Shown here: positions 10,123 through 18,115 of the stretch, in pieces | How the letters are laid out: the number at the start of each line of letters is the position of its first letter | Position numbering within the stretch: the stretch's first letter is position 1 | NCBI RefSeq assembly: GCF_900099785.1 | Contig: NZ_FNDS01000008.1 | Location: forward strand, 186,001-250,000 | DNA length: 64,000 bases | Reading direction: 5' to 3' | DNA from: Pseudomonas panipatensis | GTDB lineage: Bacteria; Pseudomonadota; Gammaproteobacteria; Pseudomonadales; Pseudomonadaceae | The notes under the pieces: model-generated | Told to the model about the DNA's origin: nothing | The model's input: the letters and a program-made list of their open reading frames with translations, nothing else | Databases searched by the model: none | Program-made: the position numbers and the translations under genes

Positions 10123-10215
10123 TCAGAACTCGCTGTCATCGGCGGAATTCCCGCCCGCGCCGGAGAACAGCAAGCCATGCTTGCGCAGCTTGTCGTGCAG
10201 GGGCTTGCGAGGTAG
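10123..10215 (-). pseudogene. C-terminal fragment of dctD
   Basis: Thirty codons and a TGA stop read LPRKPLHDKLRKHGLLF followed by a short acidic tail ending SEF. This matches the Fis-type helix-turn-helix at the C-terminus of the intact DctD at 14658-16043 (LPRKTLHDKLRKHGLLF, tail ending SDL). No start codon or upstream DctD sequence is present; homology stops abruptly at about 10215. The tails differ after the shared part. It looks like the original 3' end of dctD, displaced when the D-arabinose genes arrived, or the relic of a second dctD. Confidence 0.8.
10165..10202. repeat. 38-bp direct repeat, left copy
   Basis: Identical, in the same orientation, to 14691-14728 inside dctD. The two copies bracket the D-arabinose donor genes, about 4.5 kb apart. 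Confidence 0.85.
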
Positions 10216-10488
10216 GTACTCCTCGATGCCGGCGCTGCGCACAGTGGGTTCTAATCGTTCAGGTCTAGCCCGGAAGTGCGGATGAAGCGGTGCCGTTATT
10301 AATATTAATGTGGCGAGAGTTTCTGCAGGTAATCACTCTCCGTCTCGGTGCGCGATGCAACCAGTTCCTGCCTCTTCGTTGGTTGTGCGTTCGATGAGGA
10401 ACGGTTTTTCTGATTTTCGCTCAGCCTGGATGGCATTTACTTCTTATAGGGAGATTTTTCTAGTCGCCAGTTTGGCATCGGATGTCAA

Positions 10489-10902
10489 TTATTCAGCGCT
10501 TGCGCGGAAAACGAATTTTTTATCCAGATGGTATTTGACGATGTATCCGATGGCTAATCCAATGATGCCTCCCAGATAGCGCATTTCCTTGCTATCGAAT
10601 AGATACTGGAAGGTAAATTCGAAACCCCAGAAAATTGCTGTGGTAGCCAGCCCCATGATGCTATACAAGGCAAAGACTTGGCCGTCGTGCAATGTGTTTC
10701 GGGTTTTGAATCGAAAGATGTAGCGCTTATCAAGTATGTACTTGGCGATCAGACCAACTGCTGTCCCCAGGATTACCGAGAGCAGGATGCTCAGGGGGCC
10801 GGTATATATGCGAACAGATATATCTTGCGCGCCAATGTTGAAGCCTGTCGCTATTAGCGCAAACAGAACGTAGTAGAGTGCGATTTTTGTTGATGTAAGC
10901 AT
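10489..10902 (-). CDS. GtrA-like membrane protein
   Basis: A 137-residue protein with four predicted membrane segments, the GtrA/DPMS-C fold. GtrA proteins are linked to moving or presenting polyprenyl-phosphate-linked sugars across the inner membrane. The mycobacterial homologue Rv3789 lies beside the decaprenyl-phosphoryl-arabinose genes, as this one does. Basic residues cluster in the loop around KYILDKRYIFRFKTR. The gene is lower in GC than its neighbours. It is last in the four-gene set and separated by 137 bases from the dprE2-like gene. Whether it flips the lipid donor or recruits a transferase cannot be told from sequence. Confidence 0.82.
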   Translation of the reverse strand: MLTSTKIALYYVLFALIATGFNIGAQDISVRIYTGPLSILLSVILGTAVGLIAKYILDKRYIFRFKTRNTLHDGQVFALYSIMGLATTAIFWGFEFTFQYLFDSKEMRYLGGIIGLAIGYIVKYHLDKKFVFRASAE

Positions 10903-11039
10903 TTTAGAGTTCTGCTGAAGCTTTCTTGAGTAATGGCTGAAATGATCTGAAAGCCAGGGTCTTCACTGTGAATTCTTGATCTTCAGTTGTCTCTGGTCTG
11001 TGGCGCGTGTCTGCTAGTGAAGATTATGGGGCGTTCCCT

Positions 11040-11780
11040 TTAGAGCGAAAGGCGCTTGAAGATGAAGTTTGGAATGCTTCGAATGATCAGCATTATTGCG
11101 GTCCAGAACGCCGGCGTATAAATACTGTCCTTCTTCTTCTCGATGGCGCCGACAATATCCCTGGCCACTCGGTCCGGCGTGGCGACCAGCGCCTTGGGCA
11201 GGGGCAGGCCTTGTGTCATCGGAGTGTCGACGAAACCTGGCTTGATCGTCAGTACATGCACGCCGGCCTTGAAGAGACGCGCACGCAATCCTTCGCAGAA
11301 AGTGGTCACTGCCGCTTTGGCGGTGCCATAGAGATAGTTGGAGGGGCGACCGCGATCGCCCGCTACCGAGGAAATCACCGCAATGGTGCCACTCCGCTGC
11401 TGCTCCAGGCGGTTGGCCAGGCGGGTGAGCAGGGCGATCACGCTGAGGCCGTTGCTGGAGAATTCACGCAAGGCCACTTCGACATCCTGCTGGCAGGCTG
11501 CCTGGTCGGGCAGGGTGCCGTGGGCGATCAGGCATATATCCAGGGTACCGAGGCTGGAAAAGGCGTTGCCAAGCATGGCTTCGTGGGCTTGCAGGTCGTT
11601 CATGTCCAGGGCGTGGGTCAGCACGTCCTTGGCGCCACGGGCACGCAGGTCGTCGGCGACCTGGGCGAGCTTGTCGGTGTTTCTCCCGACCAGGAAGAAG
11701 CGCGCCTGCTGGGCGGCCCAGGTGCGTGCGCAAGCGTTGGCGATGGCGGAGTTGGCGCCGATGATCAGGATGTTTTTCAT
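11040..11780 (-). CDS. DprE2-like short-chain reductase
   Basis: Short-chain dehydrogenase of 246 residues with an N-terminal NAD(P) motif (IIGANSAIA, about 5-13), a catalytic serine in ISSVAG and the YxxxK pair in YGTAK. It is close to mycobacterial DprE2 (Rv3791), which reduces the 2'-keto intermediate to polyprenyl-phosphoryl-arabinose. The C-terminus is hydrophobic (AFWTAIMLIIRSIPNF), suggesting membrane contact. It overlaps the dprE1-like gene by four bases (ATGA), so the two subunits are probably made together. A generic SDR remains possible but the neighbours argue against it. Confidence 0.85.
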   Translation of the reverse strand: MKNILIIGANSAIANACARTWAAQQARFFLVGRNTDKLAQVADDLRARGAKDVLTHALDMNDLQAHEAMLGNAFSSLGTLDICLIAHGTLPDQAACQQDVEVALREFSSNGLSVIALLTRLANRLEQQRSGTIAVISSVAGDRGRPSNYLYGTAKAAVTTFCEGLRARLFKAGVHVLTIKPGFVDTPMTQGLPLPKALVATPDRVARDIVGAIEKKKDSIYTPAFWTAIMLIIRSIPNFIFKRLSL

Positions 11781-13099
11781 GCTTGGGTCACGCGTTTCCA
11801 GAATAGGGATAGAAGGGATGGGTCGCGCAGGGCGTCGACTTGCTGCCAGGCGGGGTAGAAGGCGCGGAAGTCGTCGCCGGACATGTGCGCGTCCTTGGCC
11901 GGATAGAGGCGCCCGCCCGCGCCCCTGACGATCTGGTCAAGGCGACGGAACAGCCCGGACTGCAGGCGCTGTTGCTGCGGGAAGTCCAGTGCCAGCGAAA
12001 CTCCAGGCATGGGGAAGGACATCAGACCCGGGGAGGGCACGTCGCCGCAGCGTTTCATCACGGCGAGGAACGAGCCACTGCCGCTGGCCGAGATGCTGGC
12101 GAGTATCTCGGCCATGGCCGTTTCGGCCGCAGCGTCTGGAATCACGCACTGATACTGCTGGAACCCTTTACGGCCATAGATGCGGTTCCAGTGCAGGATG
12201 CTGTCCAGCGGATAGAAGAACGGATCGTAACTGCCCTGGGACGCATGGCGGCCCGGCTTGTGCAGATGGAAGTAGGCATTGTTGAACAGGTTCAGGCTGA
12301 GCTTGTTCATCAGGGTGATCGGCGGTGTCAGCGGCACGCTCAGGCGGCGCCGGTCATCCACCAGCAATTGCCCGTCGCGGGCGTGGTTGCCCACCGAGAA
12401 CAGGCCGCGCCCAGCCGACGTTCCCTTGGCCAGGCAATCGATCCAGGCCACCGTGTATTCGTGGGTCTTGTCGAATTCCTCGGACAGGCTGAAGAACTCG
12501 GCGAGGGAGTCGAAGCGGACGTTGATGCTGTCTATCCGGCTCGAGGCAATTGGCATGAGCTGCAGTTCGACCCAAGTGATCACACCGGTCAGGCCGAGTC
12601 CGCCGATGCTTGCCTGGAAGAGTTCTGCATTCTCCTCTCGGGAGCAAAGGAGCGGCTCGGTCCTGTCCGAGCGCTGCAGTGCGAAGCGTTGCACATGGCA
12701 GCCGAATGTGCCGCGGACGTGATGATTCTTGCCATGCACATCGTTCGCTAGGGCGCCGCCCAGGGTCACGAACTTGGTGCCCGGAGTGACCGGCAGGAAC
12801 CAGCCGCGCGGAATGGCAATCGCCAGTAGCTCGGCCAGGGTCACCCCGGCTTCGGCCTGGATGACGCCTCGATCCCAGTCGGCGGAGAGCAGGCGATCGA
12901 GTTGGCGGGTCTGCAGCAACTGGCCGCTCGCGGCCAGGCAACTGTCGCCATAGCTGCGGCCATTGCCATACGGCAAGGTCCCTTGCGGATCGCGGGACAG
13001 GCGGTCGAGCAGTGGCTGTAGTTCGTCTCGCCAGCTGCATGGGTGGCGATGCTGTGGCGCGTAGGGGTAGCGGCCCCAGGAGCAGAGTTCGCCGTTCAT
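11777..13099 (-). CDS. DprE1-like FAD-dependent epimerase subunit
   Basis: FAD oxidase of the VAO/GlcD type, 440 residues. The motif GNGRSYGDSC (45-54) and the DVHGKNHH segment (120-127) match mycobacterial DprE1, which oxidises the 2' position of polyprenyl-phosphoryl-ribose. I chose the ATG at 13099 because it overlaps the upstream stop by one base; a frame upstream to 13144 runs into the UbiA gene. The position equivalent to Cys387 of the M. tuberculosis enzyme, in the PGxxxxxDF stretch, is Ala370. It works with the SDR encoded next to it. Confidence 0.88.
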   Translation of the reverse strand: MNGELCSWGRYPYAPQHRHPCSWRDELQPLLDRLSRDPQGTLPYGNGRSYGDSCLAASGQLLQTRQLDRLLSADWDRGVIQAEAGVTLAELLAIAIPRGWFLPVTPGTKFVTLGGALANDVHGKNHHVRGTFGCHVQRFALQRSDRTEPLLCSREENAELFQASIGGLGLTGVITWVELQLMPIASSRIDSINVRFDSLAEFFSLSEEFDKTHEYTVAWIDCLAKGTSAGRGLFSVGNHARDGQLLVDDRRRLSVPLTPPITLMNKLSLNLFNNAYFHLHKPGRHASQGSYDPFFYPLDSILHWNRIYGRKGFQQYQCVIPDAAAETAMAEILASISASGSGSFLAVMKRCGDVPSPGLMSFPMPGVSLALDFPQQQRLQSGLFRRLDQIVRGAGGRLYPAKDAHMSGDDFRAFYPAWQQVDALRDPSLLSLFWKRVTQA

Positions 13100-14520
13100 C
13101 AGGCTGCGACCCAGAAAATCACGGCGAAAAGCGCCCCGATGCATAGGCTGACGCGGTCCTTGATGGCGAATACCACCGGGTCGTCATGCATCAACCCGCG
13201 GTGTGTGAGCATCCATACCCGGGTGATCCAGAACAGCAGCAGCGGGCAGGCCAGCCAGATCAACTGCGGGTAGTGGTACAGCACCGCGGTGCTGCCATCC
13301 TGGATGTACAGCGCCAGGACCATCACCGACAGATAGCCGGAAGATGCGCCCAGCGAGGCGATCATCTCCAGGTCGTCGGGGTAGTAACCGCGGCCGCGGG
13401 TTTTCTGACTCTTGCCTTTCATCCTGGCGTCACGCAGCTCGGCATAGCGCTTGACCAGGGCCAGGCTGAGGAAAATGAACATGGAGAAGGCCAGCATCCA
13501 GAAGGTCAGCTTGACCTCGAAGGCGAAGGTGCCGGCGATGATGCGCGAGGTGTAGAGCATGGCGAGGACCAGCACGTCCACCGCCATCAGGCGCTTGAGC
13601 CAGAAGGAGTAGGCCAGGGTGAGCAGGTAGTAGGCCAGCAGGGCGAGGCTGAACTTCCAGGGAAGCAGCAATAGTGCGCCGAGGAAGCCTCCGGCGAGCA
13701 ATAACGGAAAGACCAGCAAGCCGCTATGGATCGACAGGTTACCGCTGGCGAATGGGCGGCGGCATTTGCTGGGATGGTGCCGGTCGTCTTCCAGGTCGAG
13801 CAAGTCGTTCAGGACATAGACGCTGGATGCACACAAGCCGAACAGGATGAAGGCGAGAACGCCGTTGAGCAGCAGATGAGGCTCCAACAGGCGATGGCTG
13901 GCCAGCAGCGGGACGAAGATCAGCGCGTTCTTCATCCATTGGTGTACACGCAACGCCTTGATCCAGGTGCGCACGAGGTTGATGTCGCGCTTGAACTCTT
14001 CCTCGACATTACCGTGGTTGTTCGCACGTCGACTGATCTTGCCGTTGGAGTTCACCACATAGGCGCGCCGGGCGGCTTGCCAGACCGGCAAATCATCACT
14101 GGAGTTGCCGGCATAGTCGAAACCTTGCAAACCGAACTCGGCGACCAGGGCGTCACGCTTGCGCTGCGCTGACAGGTTGGTGTGTTCGTCCGACGCCATG
14201 ACCTGGTCGAATAGACCGAGATGTTCGGCAATCTTGTCTGCATAACTGCGATGGCTGGCGGTGGCCAGAACAATTCGTCGACCTTGAGCCTTTTCCCTGC
14301 GTATCAGATCGAGGACGGTCTGGTTGTAGGGCAGGACCGAGACATCCAGGGGGGCAATCTTGGCCAGGCGGCTCTTCAGATTGGCCTTGCCGCTGGCAAG
14401 CCAGCGCAGCGGTGATAAAGCCTGCAAGGGATGGCGCTTGAGAAAGCTCAGGCCGGACTCGAGCAGCAGATCGCTGTGGATAAGGGTGCCATCAAGATCG
14501 ATGACCAACGGGGCTGACAC
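13099..14520 (-). CDS. HAD phosphatase-UbiA phosphoribosyltransferase fusion
   Basis: Two-domain protein of 473 residues. The N-terminal domain (about 1-170) is a HAD hydrolase with DLDGT (8-12). The C-terminal domain (about 185-473) is a UbiA-type membrane transferase with the polyprenyl motif NDLLDLEDD (238-246) and about nine membrane segments. It resembles 5-phosphoribosyl-1-pyrophosphate:decaprenyl-phosphate transferase (Rv3806c). The HAD domain would remove the 5'-phosphate, joining the first two steps of D-arabinofuranose donor synthesis. It is the first gene of the set. Confidence 0.85.
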   Translation of the reverse strand: MSAPLVIDLDGTLIHSDLLLESGLSFLKRHPLQALSPLRWLASGKANLKSRLAKIAPLDVSVLPYNQTVLDLIRREKAQGRRIVLATASHRSYADKIAEHLGLFDQVMASDEHTNLSAQRKRDALVAEFGLQGFDYAGNSSDDLPVWQAARRAYVVNSNGKISRRANNHGNVEEEFKRDINLVRTWIKALRVHQWMKNALIFVPLLASHRLLEPHLLLNGVLAFILFGLCASSVYVLNDLLDLEDDRHHPSKCRRPFASGNLSIHSGLLVFPLLLAGGFLGALLLLPWKFSLALLAYYLLTLAYSFWLKRLMAVDVLVLAMLYTSRIIAGTFAFEVKLTFWMLAFSMFIFLSLALVKRYAELRDARMKGKSQKTRGRGYYPDDLEMIASLGASSGYLSVMVLALYIQDGSTAVLYHYPQLIWLACPLLLFWITRVWMLTHRGLMHDDPVVFAIKDRVSLCIGALFAVIFWVAA

Positions 14521-14657
14521 TGACTACTACCTCGACGAATCCATGAGTAAAAATCCTGTGAACTCAGTGTTAGTGAGCTCTTGTCATCTTTGAAACCGGA
14601 GATAGTAACTGCTGGGTACCCATTGAAAAAGCCGCTATCGGGGCACCTGGCGACTTT

Positions 14658-16043
14658 CTAGAGATCGCTTTCGCTGCTGTCGGCCTGGTTGAACAGCAAG
14701 CCATGCTTGCGCAGCTTGTCGTGCAGGGTCTTGCGTGGCAGGCCCAGCGCTTCCGCGAGGCTGCGCAAAGAGTTGTGGGGGCGGGCCATCTCCGCTGCGA
14801 TGAGCGAGCGCTCGAAGGCTTCGACCTGAGCGTTCAGCGACGCGCCAGGCGTTGCCGCCGGGGCGCCGCCGCGCTGCTCGTCCAGGCCCAGGTCCAGACC
14901 CAGGGCGAAGCGCTCGGCGACGTTCTGCAGCTCGCGCACGTTGCCCGGCCAACTGTGTGACAGCAGCAGGGCGCGCTGGGCGGGGTCGAGCGGACGTGCA
15001 TGGATGCCATGGCGCTGCGCCGCATTTTCGGCGAAGTGCTGGAACAGCAGCAGGATGTCTTCACCGCGCTCGCGCAGCGGTGGGATGCGCAGGCTGGCGA
15101 CATTGAGGCGGTAGTAGAGGTCGGCGCGGAAACGACCATCGTCGGCGGCCAGGCGGAGATCTTCCTTGGTTGCGGCGATGATGCGGATATCCAGTGGGAT
15201 CAGCTGGTTAGAGCCGAGGCGTTCGACCACCCGTTCTTGCAGCAGGCGCAGCAGTTTGACCTGGACGTCGAGGCTCATGCTTTCGATTTCGTCGAGGAAC
15301 AGGGTGCCGCCATTGGCGAACTCGAACTTGCCGATCCGGCGCTTCTGCGCCCCGGTGAAGGCTCCCTGCTCATGGCCGAAGAGTTCGCTTTCCACCACCG
15401 ACTCCGCCAGGGCGCCGGCATTGATGGCGACGAAGGGGCCGTTGCGCCGGCTGGACAGATCATGCAGCGCGCGGGCGACGACCTCCTTGCCGGAGCCGGT
15501 TTCGCCGAGGATCAGCACATCGGCCTGGATCGCGGCGAGGGACGCCACCTGCTCCTGCAGACGCTGCATGCCGGGCGACTGGCCAACCAGGCGGCCGCGC
15601 AGTTCCTTACGCTCGGCCAGCGCCAGGCGCAGGCTGCGGTTCTCCAGTACCAGGCGGCGGGTATCGAGGGCGCGGCGCACGCTGTCGAGCAAGGCGTCGC
15701 TGGGGAAGGGTTTCTCCAGGAAGTCGTAGGCGCCGGCGCGCATGGCTTTCACCGCCAGCGGCACGTCACCGTGGCCGGTGATGAGGATCACTGGCAAGTC
15801 CGGATCCTGCGCATGCAATTGTTCCAGCAGTTGCAGGCCGTCGATGCCGGGCATGCGGATATCGCTGACCACCACGCCCGGCCAGTCCCGCGCCCGCTGG
15901 GCATCCAACTGGCGCGCATCGCCCAGGCTGACGGCCTTGAAACCGGCCAGATCGAGTGTCTGCCCGAGCGCCTGGCGCAGGTGCGGGTCGTCGTCGATCA
16001 GCAGCACCTGGTTGTCGGCTGCGAAGGCTGCACTGGACGTCAT
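14658..16043 (-). CDS. dctD: C4-dicarboxylate response regulator DctD
   Basis: NtrC-family activator, 461 residues. It has an N-terminal receiver domain (DDD near residue 17 and a phospho-acceptor Asp in VVSDIRMPG), a central AAA+ domain with Walker A GETGSGKE and the sigma54-contacting GAFTGA loop, and a C-terminal Fis-type helix-turn-helix. With DctB it activates C4-dicarboxylate uptake genes from sigma54 promoters. It overlaps dctB by four bases. Its last 24 codons carry the 38-bp repeat also found at 10165-10202, so its present 3' end may not be the original one. The usual target genes dctPQM are not in this window. Confidence 0.93.
   Translation of the reverse strand: MTSSAAFAADNQVLLIDDDPHLRQALGQTLDLAGFKAVSLGDARQLDAQRARDWPGVVVSDIRMPGIDGLQLLEQLHAQDPDLPVILITGHGDVPLAVKAMRAGAYDFLEKPFPSDALLDSVRRALDTRRLVLENRSLRLALAERKELRGRLVGQSPGMQRLQEQVASLAAIQADVLILGETGSGKEVVARALHDLSSRRNGPFVAINAGALAESVVESELFGHEQGAFTGAQKRRIGKFEFANGGTLFLDEIESMSLDVQVKLLRLLQERVVERLGSNQLIPLDIRIIAATKEDLRLAADDGRFRADLYYRLNVASLRIPPLRERGEDILLLFQHFAENAAQRHGIHARPLDPAQRALLLSHSWPGNVRELQNVAERFALGLDLGLDEQRGGAPAATPGASLNAQVEAFERSLIAAEMARPHNSLRSLAEALGLPRKTLHDKLRKHGLLFNQADSSESDL
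14691..14728. repeat. 38-bp direct repeat, right copy
   Basis: Lies in the 3' coding end of dctD and is identical to 10165-10202. Crossing over between the copies would remove the D-arabinose donor genes and leave a complete dctD. Confidence 0.85.
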
Positions 16044-17842
16044 GCGCGGGTTTCCTCCTGTGGCGTCGGGCTTACACCGGGTACACCCGGCAACAGGTGC
16101 AATTGTACGAGAGCGCCGCCGTCGGGGTGATTACCCAATTCCAGGCGGCCGCCGAGGGCGCGCAGCAGTGTGTCGCAGATCGCCAGGCCGAGGCCGAGGC
16201 CTTTGGCGCTGGTTTTGGTAGTGAAGAAAGGCTCGCGGGCATGGGCCAGGGCCTCTTCGGAGAAGCCCGGTCCGTTGTCGCGCAGGCTGAGGGTCACGCC
16301 ATCCGGCGTCTGCGACGCGGTGAGCCAGATACGCCGCGGTGGTGCCTTCTCGCTGAGGGCATCGAGGGCGTTGGACAGCAGATTCGCCAGTATCTGGCGC
16401 AGACGCGTCTCGCCAGCCTGCACCCACAGGGGCGCATCGGGCAGATCGCGCAGCAGTTCGACGCTCATCGCCTGGCGCCGGCTGGCGACCAGTGACAGGG
16501 CGTCATTGATGGCCGGTTGCAGCGCCACGTTTTCCGGTGCGCGGCGGGCACCGCGAGCGTAGGCCTTGAGGTGGGCGATGATCGAGGCCATGCGTTCGGT
16601 CAGGGCGCTGATCTGCTCCAGATTGCCGCGCGCATCGTCCAGGCGCTGGTGATCCAGCAGCACGCGCGCGTTGTCGGCATAGCTGCGGATCGCCGCCAGC
16701 GGCTGGTTCAGTTCATGGCTGATGCTCGCCGACATGGTGCCCAGGGCGGTCAGTTTGCCGGCCTGCACCACCTCTTCCTGGGCGCGCATCAGTTCCTGCT
16801 GTGCCTGCTCGCGGTCATGCACTTCCTGGAGCAGCCGGGCATTGGCGCCCTCCAGCTCCTCGGTACGTTCCAGCACGCGAATTTCCAGTTGGCGCTTGGC
16901 CTGGGCTTCGAGGGCGATGCGTTCGAGGAAATGGCGTCGGCTGATGTTCAGCAAGGCCAGCAACAGGAGCAACGCCAGCAGCGTCGCGCCGCCGACCAGC
17001 AGCACGCTGCGCACCGGGCGATCCACCTGGGCATGCGGGGTGTAGATGCTGACGGTCCAGCCGGTTTCCGGCAGTTCCCGGCTCAGGCTGATCCAGTCCT
17101 TTTCGGAGATCCGCAGCGGCTGCGGATTCAGTACCGGATAGGGAATGTTCTCCGCGACCTCGCGCTGGGTTGCCGGCGATAGCGGCCGGCTGGCACGAAA
17201 GCGCCAGGCATCATGGGACGACAGGATGACCACGCCATTACTGTCAGTCACCAGCAACTGCTCCGGGGTGTTGCCCCAGAGCTGCTCCATGTGCTCCAGA
17301 TCGACCTTGACTACCAGCACGCCGAGCAGGCGCTCACCGTCGCGCACTTCATTGGCGAAGAAATAGCCGCGGCGCTTGGAGGTAGTCCCCAGGCCGAAGA
17401 AGCGCGCCGGTTTACCCTGTACGGCTTCTTTGTAATAGGGCCGGAAGGCGAAATTGCGCCCGACGAACGTATCCGGCTGATCCCAGTTGGATGCCGCTTG
17501 CGTCAGTCCGTCCGGGCGCATCAGGTAAATGACGTCCGCCCCCGTGCGTTGGCGGATCTCGGCGAGCTTGGCGTTCGCGGCATTCCGTGCCGCCTCGCTG
17601 TCGGCATTTTCCAGCGCGCTGCGCAGAACCGGCAATTCACTCAGGAGCGGCGGCAGATCCTCGTAGCGCCGCAGCGTGCCGAGCAGGTTGGCGACATAGA
17701 GGTCGAGGGTCTGCTGGTTCTGCTCGGCGAGTTGCTGGGTGTAGTAGCGCTCGGCGAAGTGGTGGAGGGGCCAGAGGAAGATCGCCAGCAGGGCGGTGAG
17801 AAAGGCCAGGTAACGCCAGCGATGAGGCAACGGGGTAGTCAT
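16040..17842 (-). CDS. dctB: C4-dicarboxylate sensor histidine kinase DctB
   Basis: Membrane sensor kinase, 600 residues from the ATG at 17842 (MTTPLPHRWRY), which has a GGAG Shine-Dalgarno; the longer frame to 17932 lacks one. Two membrane segments (about 10-30 and 290-312) flank a periplasmic sensor domain of the double-Cache type. A coiled linker leads to the HisKA helix with SHELNQPLA (phospho-acceptor His) and an ATPase domain with DNGPGFS and GLGLGLAICD. It senses succinate, fumarate or malate and phosphorylates DctD. Confidence 0.93.
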   Translation of the reverse strand: MTTPLPHRWRYLAFLTALLAIFLWPLHHFAERYYTQQLAEQNQQTLDLYVANLLGTLRRYEDLPPLLSELPVLRSALENADSEAARNAANAKLAEIRQRTGADVIYLMRPDGLTQAASNWDQPDTFVGRNFAFRPYYKEAVQGKPARFFGLGTTSKRRGYFFANEVRDGERLLGVLVVKVDLEHMEQLWGNTPEQLLVTDSNGVVILSSHDAWRFRASRPLSPATQREVAENIPYPVLNPQPLRISEKDWISLSRELPETGWTVSIYTPHAQVDRPVRSVLLVGGATLLALLLLLALLNISRRHFLERIALEAQAKRQLEIRVLERTEELEGANARLLQEVHDREQAQQELMRAQEEVVQAGKLTALGTMSASISHELNQPLAAIRSYADNARVLLDHQRLDDARGNLEQISALTERMASIIAHLKAYARGARRAPENVALQPAINDALSLVASRRQAMSVELLRDLPDAPLWVQAGETRLRQILANLLSNALDALSEKAPPRRIWLTASQTPDGVTLSLRDNGPGFSEEALAHAREPFFTTKTSAKGLGLGLAICDTLLRALGGRLELGNHPDGGALVQLHLLPGVPGVSPTPQEETRA

Positions 17843-18115
17843 CAAAGCTCCGGACCAGTCTGATTCATGCTGGCGAGATCGAGTCGGGTTTCTATAACGC
17901 AGGTTGTGGTCGATTGATGTCATCGGAGTCAAGCGCCTGACGATGGCGCTGCTCCCAATCCGTGGCTAATCGATGCCAATCGATCACACTAATCCGCCGT
18001 TCTTTCTAGTCAACTTTCCTCATTTTTCGACACGTCGTCGCTGCCATCTTTATGGTCTGTCCCAGAGCCACAGGGATACTACTGAAGAACGGCTGGTATG
18101 GGGGGAGGCGTAAGT

